Positions 1-9,107 of a stretch of 64,000 nt of DNA are shown one piece after another. A program made the position numbers and the translations under genes. The notes beneath the pieces are model-generated. The model saw only the letters and a program-made list of their open reading frames with translations. It made no database searches and had not been told where the DNA came from. The stretch's first letter is position 1. The number at the start of each line of letters is the position of its first letter. Origin of the DNA: JACCTH01 sp963761985. Its GTDB lineage: Bacteria > Actinomycetota > Acidimicrobiia > Spongiisociales > ZC4RG35. The stretch is from NCBI GenBank assembly GCA_963761985.1, contig CAVXIT010000002.1:108301-172300 (forward strand), in the 5' to 3' direction.

Positions 1-792
1 TACGAGCTCGACGACAAACGGCGGGCAACGACCATTCGACAGTTCGGCACGCTCGGCTCAGGCAACCATTTCCTCGAGCTGTGCCTCGATGAGACCGACG
101 CCGTCTGGGTCATGCTCCATTCGGGGTCGCGCGGGATTGGAAACCAGCTCGCCCGCGACTTCATTCAGGCCGCGGAAGGTGAAACGAAGCGCCGACGAGT
201 CGAGTTGCCTCATCGGGATCTCGCCTACTTCGTCGAGGGCACCGATCTCTACGACGAATACATGCAAGCACTGGGCTGGGCACAGCGATATGCCGCGGCG
301 AATCGCCAGCAAATGCTGCTCTACGCCTACGAACAACTCGTTCGACTCTTCGCTTTGGAAACCCCATTCTCTGATCTCGCGCAGATCAACTGTCATCACA
401 ACTACGCGGTAGTCGAACATCACGGCGGCAAAGATGTTTTGCTCACTCGCAAGGGGGCGATCAGCGCTCGCGAGGGCGAGCTGGGCTTAATCCCGGGCTC
501 GATGGGAGCCGCTTCCTACATCGTCCGCGGTCTGGGCAATCCGGCCGCCTATAACTCCTCGCCGCATGGCGCCGGGCGGGCCATGTCGCGAACCCAGGCA
601 CGGAAACAATTCACGACAGCAGATCTGACCAAAGCGATGGAGGGCCGGACGTGGCGGGATGACGTCGCGGCGAAGTTGATCGACGAAATACCCTCCGCCT
701 ACAAGGACATCGACCAGATCATGGCCGACTCGCGCGACCTGGTCGAGATCGTCCACACCTTGCGCCAGGTCGCCAACTACAAGGGGACCTAA
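1..792 (+). CDS. rtcB: RtcB-family RNA ligase, 3' part only
   Basis: RNA-splicing ligase of the RtcB family, which joins 2',3'-cyclic phosphate and 5'-OH RNA ends using GTP and Mn2+. The gene is cut by the window edge; frame 1 is open from base 1, giving 263 residues. Family signatures are visible: GSGNHFLEL near residue 20, the HHNY metal-site segment near residue 131, GSMG, and the guanylate-accepting histidine region SPHGAGR near residue 192 (SCHGAGR in many homologues, so the Cys is replaced by Pro). It ends at TAA 790-792, and its stop overlaps that of the convergent permease gene. The 5' half lies outside the window. Confidence 0.93.
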   Translation, partial: YELDDKRRATTIRQFGTLGSGNHFLELCLDETDAVWVMLHSGSRGIGNQLARDFIQAAEGETKRRRVELPHRDLAYFVEGTDLYDEYMQALGWAQRYAAANRQQMLLYAYEQLVRLFALETPFSDLAQINCHHNYAVVEHHGGKDVLLTRKGAISAREGELGLIPGSMGAASYIVRGLGNPAAYNSSPHGAGRAMSRTQARKQFTTADLTKAMEGRTWRDDVAAKLIDEIPSAYKDIDQIMADSRDLVEIVHTLRQVANYKGT

Positions 793-1703
793 GCGGCGGT
801 CAGGTCGAGGATCCGTTTGAATCGCTTGCGGGCGAAGGCGAGTGCGACCAGCGTGGCCACATAGGGCAATGCATCGGTGATCTGCACCGGCAGCCCATTG
901 CCTTGCAAGCGAAAACCAAGGCCTTCCGCCGCTCCGAACAGGGCGCTGGCGCCGAGTACTCCTAAAGGATGAGCCCTCCCAAGCATGACCGCCACAACGG
1001 CGATCCAACCGCGGCCCGAGGACATGTTCTCTGAGAACTGGACCACGTTGCCGAGAGCCAACTGCGCCCCGGCTAAGCCGCACAGCATTCCAGAGGCGAC
1101 CACAGCGGCGTACTTGTATTGCGTCGGGCTGACGCCGAGAGTCTCTGCCGACAACGGCCTTTCCCCCACTCCGCGCAACCGGAGGCCGATTGGCGTGCGG
1201 AACAGGAAGACCCAGATGGCCGGCACCGCGAGCATGGCCAAATAGCCAGGAATGGTGCTGCGGAAGATCGCTGGGCCGACGATCGGGATTTCTGACAAGA
1301 GCGGAATTGGAAAGCGATCCAGGCCGTCGACTCGCGGATCTTGGAAAACGCCTCGCACGCCGAACAATTGGGGCAACAAGAAGCTGGTAAGACCGAGTGC
1401 CAGGAGGTTGACGGCCACCCCGATGACGATCGGGTCGCCCTGGCGAGACACCGCCCCGTACGCGAGAACCAATGACAGCGCTGCCCCGGCGGTCATGGCT
1501 ATCAGGGTGCCGACGGTGGCCGAGGTAGCCAGATATGAGCCGGCCACGGCCGCGAAAGCGCCGGTCAACATCATTCCCTCAAGTGAGATTTGGAACACGC
1601 CGGCCCGGTCACAGATCAGTCCCCCAAGAGCGGCGAGGAGGATCGGAATCAACGCTCGCACCACCGACTCGACCAAGGCGGAGTCGAAGAGTTGCTCGAA
1701 CAT
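789..1703 (-). CDS. ABC transporter permease, nucleoside (YufQ/NupQ-type)
   Basis: Inner-membrane permease of the BMP-type nucleoside importer family (BPD_transp_2 fold). 304 residues, almost entirely hydrophobic with roughly eight to nine membrane segments and the family segment GLICDRAGVFQISLEG near residue 33. The ATG at 1703 is preferred over longer upstream extensions because the extension is Arg-rich and antisense-like, and because ATG overlaps the stop of the preceding permease gene (TGATG), indicating translational coupling. Last gene of the leftward operon mtnA-bmp-ATPase-permease-permease. Substrate is inferred from context as a nucleoside, possibly 5'-deoxy or 5'-methylthio type. 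Confidence 0.9.
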   Translation of the reverse strand: MFEQLFDSALVESVVRALIPILLAALGGLICDRAGVFQISLEGMMLTGAFAAVAGSYLATSATVGTLIAMTAGAALSLVLAYGAVSRQGDPIVIGVAVNLLALGLTSFLLPQLFGVRGVFQDPRVDGLDRFPIPLLSEIPIVGPAIFRSTIPGYLAMLAVPAIWVFLFRTPIGLRLRGVGERPLSAETLGVSPTQYKYAAVVASGMLCGLAGAQLALGNVVQFSENMSSGRGWIAVVAVMLGRAHPLGVLGASALFGAAEGLGFRLQGNGLPVQITDALPYVATLVALAFARKRFKRILDLTAA

Positions 1704-2782
1704 CAGACTTCCCCGGTCACCGTCGTCTCGCCTTCGATGACGACCGCGCTTTCGCGGCGGGCCTTCAAAACGAATCGCCCGGCGATCATGATGATGACTA
1801 CCGCCTGGAGCACCTGGGCGATCTGCCACGGCACGTTCACATTGCGCTGCATGGCTAACCCGCCAATCTGCAGAGCAGCGAAGAAAGCACCAGCGGCGAG
1901 CATGGGACCGGGTCGGTGCCGGGCGAGCAGAGCCACGAGCAACCCTGACCAGGCGAAGCCGGACACAACTAGATCTCCGTCGAGAAAGCGATAAGTCTCG
2001 CCGACGACCAGGTGGGTTCCGATCATTCCCGCGATCGCTCCGGAAGCGAGCATCACCCATACCACCTGACGGTCGACGGCGACACCGCCATATCGCGAGA
2101 ACCGCGAATTAAGGCCGGTCATCCGCGTTTCGTAACCGGGCACAGTGCGAAGGTTGAACAGCGCCACACCAACCAGGAGAAGGATGAGGAGGACGAGGCT
2201 GGCCGAAACGCCGTCGAAGAGGGCTAGCTTCGGGATGCGGTTGCTTTCAGGGACGGGCACCGTCGATGAAGAGGTCACGGTCGGGTCCGCAAACGGAAAG
2301 CGAACCATGTAGCCAGTGAGAGCGCGCGCCGGGTAGTTGAGGAGAAGACTCGAGATAAGGATCGGAAGCTTGAGCGCGGTCTGCCCGATCGCCGGCAACA
2401 GCGCCCACAAAGCTCCCGCGATCATTCCGGCCACCAACGCCAGCGGAATCACCAGCACCGGCGGAAACGGGAGATAAATCGCCGCCAGAGTTCCCGCCAG
2501 ACCTCCAATCACCATCTGACCCTCGCCACCGAGGTTGATCACCCCGGCCCGAAAGGGAATCGAAATCGCCAATGCCATCCCAACGATGGGAATCATTCGA
2601 CTGACGGTGTTGCGCAGACCCGAGCCGGTGAAGGCGCCCCGCACCATCTCCGAGTAGGCGAGCAAAGGGTTAGTACCGGTGGCCGCGATGATCGCGGCGC
2701 CAATCAGGAGAGAGAGCACAATCGAAAAAGCGACCGGGTTTCGCAGCACCCGGCCAGTGTTTGTTCGGAGCGTTTCAGCCAT
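1703..2782 (-). CDS. ABC transporter permease, nucleoside (YufP/NupP-type)
   Basis: First permease of the same importer. 359 residues when started at ATG 2782; the GTG/ATG alternatives a few codons upstream are less likely because 2782 overlaps the ATPase stop by 8 bases. About ten hydrophobic segments and the family segment SIPFRAGVINLGGEGQM, which forms the loop contacting the ATPase in this permease family. It pairs with the downstream permease to make a heterodimeric channel. Confidence 0.9.
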   Translation of the reverse strand: MAETLRTNTGRVLRNPVAFSIVLSLLIGAAIIAATGTNPLLAYSEMVRGAFTGSGLRNTVSRMIPIVGMALAISIPFRAGVINLGGEGQMVIGGLAGTLAAIYLPFPPVLVIPLALVAGMIAGALWALLPAIGQTALKLPILISSLLLNYPARALTGYMVRFPFADPTVTSSSTVPVPESNRIPKLALFDGVSASLVLLILLLVGVALFNLRTVPGYETRMTGLNSRFSRYGGVAVDRQVVWVMLASGAIAGMIGTHLVVGETYRFLDGDLVVSGFAWSGLLVALLARHRPGPMLAAGAFFAALQIGGLAMQRNVNVPWQIAQVLQAVVIIMIAGRFVLKARRESAVVIEGETTVTGEV

Positions 2783-4310
2783 TGGCAGCTCCAGCCAGAT
2801 GGCCACCCGTCATATAGACCCCGAGCTCTTCTTCATCGGTTGCGGCGGCATCGAATTCGGCCACGACGCGGCCCTCATACATCACCAGAATCCGGTTCGA
2901 AAGCGATAGCAATTCGGTGAGTTCGGCGGAGATCAACAGAATCCCCCTGCCCTGCTCGCGATACTCGAGCAGCCGCCGATGGAGGAATTCGATGGCGCCA
3001 ATGTCGACACCCCGCGTGGGCTGGTCGGCGATGAGGAGTTCGGCGGGATGGGTCATCTCCCGGGCGACCACTACCTTTTGCAAGTTGCCGCCGGACAGGG
3101 TTCCCACGAGGGTGTCCTGGCTTCCGACCCTGACGTCGTAACGCTCGATCAACTCGCGAGCGTGCTCCCTCACCACGGCACCTCGCAGCCACCGTCCCCG
3201 GCGGAACTTCTCCGTCCGCTGATAACCCATCAATAGGTTCGACCACACCTCGCCTCCGGCGGCCGTTCCCACCCGGTGCCGGTCTTCGGGGACATAGGCG
3301 AGCCCGACAGCACGTCGTTGGGCGGGCTCGGCCTGGGTGATATCGATGCCGTTGAGGGTGATGTTCCCGCCGTTCGGGGGCCTGAGTCCGGTGAGGGCGT
3401 CGATGAGCTCGTTCTGCCCATTTCCGGCTACGGCGGCAATGCCGAGAATCTCGCCGGCTTGCAGTTCGAAGCCGACGCCCTCGAGCCGGACCAAACCGGT
3501 TTCGTCCACCACGCCGAGGTTGCTGACCGAAAGCAGAGGTTCGCCTCCATCGCCCAGCGGCGGTCGCGTCACCGCCTCGACGTCCCGTCCGGTCATGAGC
3601 TTTGAGATCGCTCTTGATGAGGTGTCCGCAGTAGCGAGATCGGCCACGACCCGTCCTGATCTCAGCACCGTCACGCGGTCCGAAATTGCCATCACCTCAT
3701 TGAGTTTGTGGGTCACAAAGAGGATGGTGCGGCCCGCTTCCTTCAAACGCCGCATGATCGCAAAGAGCCCATCACGCTCCTGGGGCGCCAACACTGCAGT
3801 GGGTTCGTCGAGGATCAGTACTCGGGCGTCGCGATACAAAGCTTTGACGATCTCGACTCGTTGCAAAACCCCCACTGGCAGGTCCTCTACCCGAGCGTTG
3901 GGGTCGATCCCCAGGCCGAAGCTGTCCGCGAGTTTGCGAACCTCGGCACTGGCGGCCTCACGATCAACAAACCAACCTTTCTTGGGTTCATTTCGGTAGA
4001 CGACGTTCTCGGCGACGGTCAGCGTTGGAAAGAGCTTGAAGGCCTGATGGACCATGCCGAGCCCGGCCGCAATCGCATCCAGTGCTGAGGAGAAGCGAAC
4101 CGGCCGCCCCCCCACCCGAATCTCCCCCTGATCCGGCTGAACGAGGCCGTAGAGGATCGACATCAAAGTGGTTTTCCCGGCCCCGTTCTCACCGACGATG
4201 GCGTGAATATCACCGGCCGCGACCGTGAGGTCGATGCGGTCGTTCGCGAGAACTCCGGGGAATCGTTTGGTGATTCCCCGGAGTTCCAGTTCAGGAGTGT
4301 TGGTGGTCAA
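2775..4310 (-). CDS. ABC transporter ATP-binding protein, two nucleotide-binding domains
   Basis: Tandem ABC ATPase of the simple-sugar/nucleoside class (511 residues). First domain: Walker A GENGAGKT at residues 40-47, signature-like LPVGVLQRVEI, Walker B VLILDEPTAVL. Second domain: degenerate Walker A (AVAGNGQNEL), signature LSGGNLQK, Walker B LLIADQPTRGV with Asp-Gln in place of Asp-Glu. An intact first and degenerate second site is usual for this family. It sits 5 bases after the BMP lipoprotein gene and overlaps the permease gene by 8, so the importer is one transcription unit. Confidence 0.94.
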   Translation of the reverse strand: MTTNTPELELRGITKRFPGVLANDRIDLTVAAGDIHAIVGENGAGKTTLMSILYGLVQPDQGEIRVGGRPVRFSSALDAIAAGLGMVHQAFKLFPTLTVAENVVYRNEPKKGWFVDREAASAEVRKLADSFGLGIDPNARVEDLPVGVLQRVEIVKALYRDARVLILDEPTAVLAPQERDGLFAIMRRLKEAGRTILFVTHKLNEVMAISDRVTVLRSGRVVADLATADTSSRAISKLMTGRDVEAVTRPPLGDGGEPLLSVSNLGVVDETGLVRLEGVGFELQAGEILGIAAVAGNGQNELIDALTGLRPPNGGNITLNGIDITQAEPAQRRAVGLAYVPEDRHRVGTAAGGEVWSNLLMGYQRTEKFRRGRWLRGAVVREHARELIERYDVRVGSQDTLVGTLSGGNLQKVVVAREMTHPAELLIADQPTRGVDIGAIEFLHRRLLEYREQGRGILLISAELTELLSLSNRILVMYEGRVVAEFDAAATDEEELGVYMTGGHLAGAANG

Positions 4311-4315
4311 GCGCC

Positions 4316-5434
4316 TTACGGGAACAGCGGATCAGGGACCACGAGACTTCCGTCCATGATTTGGTCCGCGGCCTCCTGAACCTGAGTGACGATCTCGGGA
4401 TAGTCGGCGATGAGGCATTCCGAACTAGCGAGGTCTTCACCGATCGCCATCACGCCGGTACCGCCCTCGAGGAGACCAAAGGAAGTCAGGGGCTCAGCAG
4501 TGCCCGCCAGAATCCCATCGATTAGCTGCTCAACCACGTTGTCGACCAGCTTGAGGTTGTTGTCGACGATGCTGCCGGCCGCTTCCGGGCATTGATTGAC
4601 ATCTACTCCGTAGCTCATGAAGCCGACTTCCTGGGCCGCCTCGAAGATCCCGCCGTTCGACCCGGCGCCTACGGCGAAGATTTGATCCGCTCCTTGGGCT
4701 GCCATCGCCAGAGCTTGCTCCTTAGCGCGGGGCGGATCCGAGAAGGGATTGTCGCCGCCGATGAACACCTGGGAATCCGTGATCGAATCGTCGATCGTCT
4801 GCGCCCCGAGCGCAAAGCTGTCCGACCAGCGATGCAAGAAGGGGATGTCGAGGGCAACCACCGAGCCGATCTGCTTCGATTCGGACAAGTTCCCGGCCAT
4901 GAGACCGAGCAGGTACGCGCCTTCCTGTTCGCGGAAGACCCCGCAGTGCAGGTTCTCGATCGGAGTCTCGCTCTCCGGACAAGCGTCGATCAGGATGAAT
5001 TGCTGTTCGGGATTCGCCTGCGCAAACTCAGCCGAGAGCTCCGTGAACTCGAAGGTAGTGAGAACGATCACGTCCGGCGCTTCTTCTACCGCCGCCTCGA
5101 TATTCGCTCGTCTCGAGTTGAGATCGGTGCTTTCGAAGGTCTTGAAGGAACCGCCCAGTCTCTCGGCGGCTCGCTGGGTTCCGATCTGCCCCAATTCGAG
5201 GAACTTGTTGATGCCGATCGGGTTGGGAGTGACGTAGATGAAAGTGGGACCTTCACCGCCGCCAGCCAGCGTGGTTTCGGTACCACCAGCGGTGGTCGAA
5301 GGAGCGCCACCGTCGCTGGTCGTCGGTGTGCCGCCATCATCGGCTGTCGTCTCCGCGCTGTCCCCGCCCCCGCACGCTGCCAAGGACATTGCCATTACGA
5401 GCGCGCCGCACAGGATTTTTCCGAACCTATTCAT
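4316..5434 (-). CDS. BMP-family substrate-binding lipoprotein
   Basis: Extracytoplasmic binding protein of the basic membrane protein (PnrA/BmpA) family, which binds purine nucleosides in characterised members. 372 residues: lipoprotein signal with lipobox LAAC (Cys21), a Ser/Thr/Gly-rich tether to about residue 65, then the periplasmic-binding fold beginning FIYVTPNPIGINKF. Its ATG overlaps the mtnA stop (ATGA), which ties uptake to MtnA and supports a deoxy- or methylthio-nucleoside substrate (inference). A purine-rich Shine-Dalgarno (GGAGGAGGAA) precedes the start. Confidence 0.92.
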   Translation of the reverse strand: MNRFGKILCGALVMAMSLAACGGGDSAETTADDGGTPTTSDGGAPSTTAGGTETTLAGGGEGPTFIYVTPNPIGINKFLELGQIGTQRAAERLGGSFKTFESTDLNSRRANIEAAVEEAPDVIVLTTFEFTELSAEFAQANPEQQFILIDACPESETPIENLHCGVFREQEGAYLLGLMAGNLSESKQIGSVVALDIPFLHRWSDSFALGAQTIDDSITDSQVFIGGDNPFSDPPRAKEQALAMAAQGADQIFAVGAGSNGGIFEAAQEVGFMSYGVDVNQCPEAAGSIVDNNLKLVDNVVEQLIDGILAGTAEPLTSFGLLEGGTGVMAIGEDLASSECLIADYPEIVTQVQEAADQIMDGSLVVPDPLFP

Positions 5435-6544
5435 ATTCCTCCTCCGTTGCCATTGTCGATTCCATTCTCGCCGTCTCGAGACGGCAAAGGGGTAAGGGTT
5501 TCGCCCCGATCAAAGCGAACCACGCGCCGCTCCGTGACGAGGGCCGTGATGAGACTGACCGGGGTGACGTCGAATGCCGGGTTGAGTGCTGGAGTGTCAG
5601 GGGGCGCCACCGATAAACCGCGAAAACCAACCACTTCGCCGGCCCCTCGATCCTCAATTTCAATGTTGTCCCCGGTTGGCGTGTCGAGATCGACGCTTGA
5701 CTCCGGTGCCACGACGATAAAAGGCACCGACGCGTGCTGCGCGCCGAGGGCGAGGGCGTACGAACCGACCTTGTTGGCCGTGTCCCCGTTGGCGGCAACG
5801 CGGTCGGCTCCGATCAGCACCGCGTCAATGGGCTGGCGAGCGAGGATGAAAGGTCCCGCCGAATCAACCAAGAGTCGAAACGGCGCCCCCATGCCGCGCC
5901 AGCTCCCAAGTGGTTAGCCGACTTCCTTGCAGTAACGGCCGTGTTTCCACCGGAAGGGCTTCTTCCAGCTGACCCCTTTCAAACATGGTGGCAATGACCC
6001 CAAGCGCCGTCCCCCGTTGGACTGCCGCCAAACCACCGGTGTTGCAGATGGTCATCAGCCGTTGCGGCCGAGTCCCGGCGAGCTCCTCGAGCAAGTCAGC
6101 GCCTCGGCGTCCCATCTCCCAGCAGGCCGAAATCTCCTCATCGCGGATCGTTGTTGCCTCGGCGAGGATTGAGTCGAAACCTTCGCCGGCTCGAGCCGCG
6201 GCCCGGTCGACTGCGCGGCCCAGGTTGACCGCGGTGGGACGGGCGTCGCGCAAGCTTCCCACCGCTTGCGCGAACTCGAGAGGGTCGTGAGGAAGGTGAG
6301 CCCGAGCGGCTAGGGCGACTCCAAACGCCCCGGCGACGCCGATTGAAGGTGCCCCTCGAACGGCCAACCGCCGGATCGCATCCACCAGGTCCGGCACCTG
6401 CTCGATTCGCAGCACGACCAGCTCCTCCGGCAGTGCGGTCTGGTCGATGAGCTCAACGGCACCGTCAACCCAGTCGATGCTGCGCAGCCCTTTCCAATCA
6501 CTATTTGGCGAGGCTCCGGTCAGGGTCGCGGGGTTGTCTGACAA
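5431..6544 (-). CDS. mtnA: S-methyl-5-thioribose-1-phosphate isomerase (frameshifted as read)
   Basis: MtnA interconverts 5-methylthioribose-1-phosphate and 5-methylthioribulose-1-phosphate and, in some organisms, also acts on 5-deoxyribose-1-phosphate. The N-terminal part shows LRSIDW, RGAPSIGVAGAFGVALA, CNTGGLA and ETRPLLQGSRLT; the C-terminal part shows IGADRVAANGD, NKVGSYALA and NPAFDVTP with the catalytic-type Asp. The two parts are in different frames. The break is a run of five C at 5886-5890; removing one base restores ELARHGAPFRLLVDS, so this is a one-base error or a recent mutation. The start is unresolved: TTG 6544 is the nearest usable codon before LRSIDW. First gene of the leftward importer operon. 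Confidence 0.88.
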
Positions 6545-6545
6545 C
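6533..6545. promoter_or_regulatory. Candidate operator between mtnA and deaminase gene
   Basis: GTTGTC-T-GACAAC, a perfect palindrome with 6-base arms in the short divergent region. The core TTGTCTGACAA matches the TNGTNNNACNA pattern known for GntR/FadR-type sites. The GntR regulator 2 kb away is a candidate ligand. The site touches the tentative TTG start of mtnA. Confidence 0.35.
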
Positions 6546-6606
6546 TTCTCGATTCGGAACTTAGCATGGCTGCCTTCCGGCGAAGGTTGGATCTCTGCGG
6601 ACTCGA

Positions 6607-7893
6607 TTGCAAGCAGCTCACCTCCTGACCAACGCCAGCCAACCGCGTCTCCATAGCCCGGGCATCGTCGACATCGACGACGGTCGGATCGTATGGTCTG
6701 GTCCGGCCGCGAGTGCGCCATCGGCCCCAGGTGAGTCACGAACTTTGGAGGGGCTTTTAATGCCGGGCCTCGTCAACACACACGCTCACACCCCGATGGT
6801 GCTGCTGCGCGGGGCGGGCGAAGGCCTGCCGGTCTCGACCTGGCTCACCGAGGTCATGTGGCCGCGGGAGGGTCGCCTCACCGCCGGCGATGTGAAGCTG
6901 GCCATGTTGGCCGGTGGGGCCGAACTCCTGGCGAACGGCATCACCACGAGCCATGAGATGTACTTCCACTCAGAGGCGGTGGCGACGGCCGCCACGGAAC
7001 TCGGACTCCGGGCCGTGGTCACCCCACCGGTGCTCGTGTCCGACGACCTCGCCTCGTTCGGCGGTTGGGCCGAGCAGCTCGATGCCATGGTCGAACAGGC
7101 AGACCGGTGGCGAGACGACGAACTGATCAGCATCGGCTTCGGTCCGCATTCCGCCTACGCCTTGGGTGAAGAGCCCCTCGTGCGAGTGGTCGAGCTCGCT
7201 CGAAAATCGGAAATGCACATCCAGATCCACGTGGCCGAGGGTCGTCATGAAGGTGATGCGGTGCGCGAACGGACCGGCCTGTCGGTGCCCGGTTATCTCG
7301 ATCAACTTGGCATGCTCGACGGTCACGTCGTCGCCGCCCATGGCGTGTGGTTGACCCCCGACGACATCGAACTCTTCGCCGCACGTCGGACAGCTGTGGC
7401 GCATTGCCCATGCTCCAACTCCAAACATGCTTCCGGCTTCGCGCCCGTTCGAGCCCTGCGATCGGCGGGAGTTGCGGTGGGTCTCGGAACCGATGGCCCG
7501 GCCTCCCATGACCGGCTCGATCTCTTCGAAGAGATGCGAATGGCGCTGCGGCTCGCCCGCCTGGCAGCCGACGACGCGGGAGCGATGGGACCGGCGGACG
7601 TGCTGGCGATGGCCACAGTGGAGGGAGCGCGGGCGTTGGGTCGTTCCGATCTCGGGCGGCTCGAAACCGGATGCCGGGCCGATCTCATCCATCTCGACGT
7701 TTCGTCTCTCTATCCGGTCGTCGAAGAAAGCGATCTGCTCACCCATCTGGTCTATCTAGGCGGCCCCGCCCTGGTCAAAGACGTTTGGGTAGAAGGGCGG
7801 CAGGTCGTCGAGCGCGGCAACGTGACCACAATCGACGTAGCTCAGGTTCGAGCGGAGGCGACGGCGCGGGCGAAAAACCTGGCTGGCTTGTGA
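6607..7893 (+). CDS. MTA/SAH/5'-deoxyadenosine deaminase-type amidohydrolase
   Basis: Zinc amidohydrolase of the 5-methylthioadenosine/S-adenosylhomocysteine/5'-deoxyadenosine deaminase group (428 residues). Metal and active-site motifs in order: NTHAHTPM (His59, His61), HIQIHVAEG, VVAAHGVW and GLGTDGPAS (metal Asp). The reaction would convert the adenine of MTA or 5'-deoxyadenosine to hypoxanthine. The start is TTG 6607; no ATG or GTG lies between it and the upstream in-frame stop. It diverges from mtnA with about 60 bases between them, and its stop overlaps the cupin GTG (GTGA). Guanine or 8-oxoguanine deaminase is a less likely alternative given the mtnA neighbour. Confidence 0.87.
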   Translation: MQAAHLLTNASQPRLHSPGIVDIDDGRIVWSGPAASAPSAPGESRTLEGLLMPGLVNTHAHTPMVLLRGAGEGLPVSTWLTEVMWPREGRLTAGDVKLAMLAGGAELLANGITTSHEMYFHSEAVATAATELGLRAVVTPPVLVSDDLASFGGWAEQLDAMVEQADRWRDDELISIGFGPHSAYALGEEPLVRVVELARKSEMHIQIHVAEGRHEGDAVRERTGLSVPGYLDQLGMLDGHVVAAHGVWLTPDDIELFAARRTAVAHCPCSNSKHASGFAPVRALRSAGVAVGLGTDGPASHDRLDLFEEMRMALRLARLAADDAGAMGPADVLAMATVEGARALGRSDLGRLETGCRADLIHLDVSSLYPVVEESDLLTHLVYLGGPALVKDVWVEGRQVVERGNVTTIDVAQVRAEATARAKNLAGL

Positions 7894-8363
7894 CTGCCCA
7901 GGACTTCATTGCCCTGCTCGAGTTGGAACCGCTGCCCGATGAGGGCGGATTCTTCCGCCAGACCTATCGGGATGATTTTTCAACGGCGATCTACTTCCTC
8001 GTGACTCCCGCCGAGTTCTCGGCGCTCCACCGATTGCAAACAACCGAGATCTATCACTTCTATGCGGGTGATCCACTGCAAATGCTGCTCCTTCATCCAG
8101 ATGGCCGCATCGAACGACCGCTCCTCGGGCCTGATTTCGGCAATGGGCAAAGCCCACAGTTGGCCGTGCCTGGCGGCGTTTGGCAAGGTTCAGCCACGAC
8201 TGGTTCGATCTCTCTGCTCGGGACGACGATGGCTCCCGGCTTTCGGCCGGAAGACTTCGAGCTCGGTCAGCGCGCTGAGCTGGAGGCGGCCTATCCCACC
8301 GCCGCCGGCGACATCGTCCGCCTCACCCGCGACTCGAGCGCGTACGGATCAATGAAAAAGTGA
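7890..8363 (+). CDS. DUF985 cupin protein
   Basis: Small cupin of the DUF985/RmlC-like family, 157 residues, with the family segments LEPLPDEGGFFRQTY, TAIYFLV, HRLQTTEIYHFY and LGTTMAPGF. GTG 7890 overlaps the deaminase stop, so it is co-translated with it. The reaction is unknown for the family; position inside a sugar-phosphate salvage set suggests action on a sugar or aldehyde intermediate (inference). The last 41 bases overlap the 3' end of the convergent GntR gene. Confidence 0.85.
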   Translation: MTAQDFIALLELEPLPDEGGFFRQTYRDDFSTAIYFLVTPAEFSALHRLQTTEIYHFYAGDPLQMLLLHPDGRIERPLLGPDFGNGQSPQLAVPGGVWQGSATTGSISLLGTTMAPGFRPEDFELGQRAELEAAYPTAAGDIVRLTRDSSAYGSMKK

Positions 8364-9054
8364 ACCGGCCCTCGACGAAAAAGGTATTCGAGTACATGAC
8401 CGGGCGGGCGTTCTCCAGGTAATGGACTTGGCTCAAGAGCACGTAGTTCGACCCGGCCGGTCGTGGTCCCCAACCCACTTCGCTGCCGGAGGCCGCGTGA
8501 ACCTCGGTGAGAGCGGTCGCAACTCGGGCGTCATGTCTCTCCAGAACCGCAAAGAGGGACCCGTCGACGGAATGGACGTCAAATTCCTGGGGGAAAACGC
8601 GGCGAGGGATGGCGTCGTAGGAAAAGGCCACCACGTTTCCATCTGCGATCAACTCTCGCTCCGTGGCCAGAACCTTGGCTCGGGCAGGCAAGTCGAGCCG
8701 GCGCCGTTCCGTAGCCGTGGCAGACCGGGTGACCCGGCTCCGATAACTCATCTCAGGCGTCAACCCGAACGAGGCAATGGTGTCCGACAGCGAGTTGAGC
8801 TGGCGGAGATCGGCGCGGACCTCGGTGGTGCCAGCGTTGGCGAATGTCCCCAGGCCATGCCGGGTGACAGTCAGACCCAGGCTTTCCAGGCGACGCAGAG
8901 CACTCCGTACCGTTGCCCGGGAGACGCCGTACTCGTCCGTCAATTGGTGTTCGGTCGGCAGTCGCTCACCGGCTCGCAGCTCACCTCTTTGCAGACGGTT
9001 AAGCAGATCTGCCGAGATGTGGTCAACCAGAGATGTGCGCCCAGCAGCAGACAT
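8323..9054 (-). CDS. GntR-family regulator with UTRA domain
   Basis: Transcriptional regulator, 243 residues. Winged helix-turn-helix at residues 8-75 (RLPTEHQLTDEYGVSRATVRSALRRLESLGLT) and a UTRA ligand-binding domain from about residue 90 to the end, the layout of the HutC subfamily. UTRA domains bind small molecules, often sugar phosphates or amino-acid derivatives. It is transcribed away from the SDR gene at 9108 and lies in the middle of the salvage locus, so it is the likely local regulator; the inducer is not known. Confidence 0.92.
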   Translation of the reverse strand: MSAAGRTSLVDHISADLLNRLQRGELRAGERLPTEHQLTDEYGVSRATVRSALRRLESLGLTVTRHGLGTFANAGTTEVRADLRQLNSLSDTIASFGLTPEMSYRSRVTRSATATERRRLDLPARAKVLATERELIADGNVVAFSYDAIPRRVFPQEFDVHSVDGSLFAVLERHDARVATALTEVHAASGSEVGWGPRPAGSNYVLLSQVHYLENARPVMYSNTFFVEGRFTFSLIRTRSSRG

Positions 9055-9076
9055 CGAGTCATCATAAGTGGCGCCC

Positions 9077-9103
9077 TTCTGCGACCCTCGATAGGTTCTG
9101 CGA
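9077..9103. promoter_or_regulatory. Direct repeat in GntR-SDR divergent region
   Basis: TTCTGCGA occurs at 9077-9084 and again at 9096-9103, a 19-base period, within the 53 bases between the GntR gene and the SDR gene. Could be a regulator binding site; no clear palindrome is present. Confidence 0.25.
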
Positions 9104-9107
9104 ATCG

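Noticed and set aside
4592..5917. Long plus-strand ORF of 441 codons
   Set aside because: It is antisense to the BMP lipoprotein and mtnA, has no family features and is Arg/Ser-rich as expected for a shadow frame.
6545..6606. SAM-responsive riboswitch before mtnA or the deaminase gene
   Set aside because: The divergent gap is only about 60 bases and shows no SAM-I or SAM-IV-like core; only the palindrome stands out.
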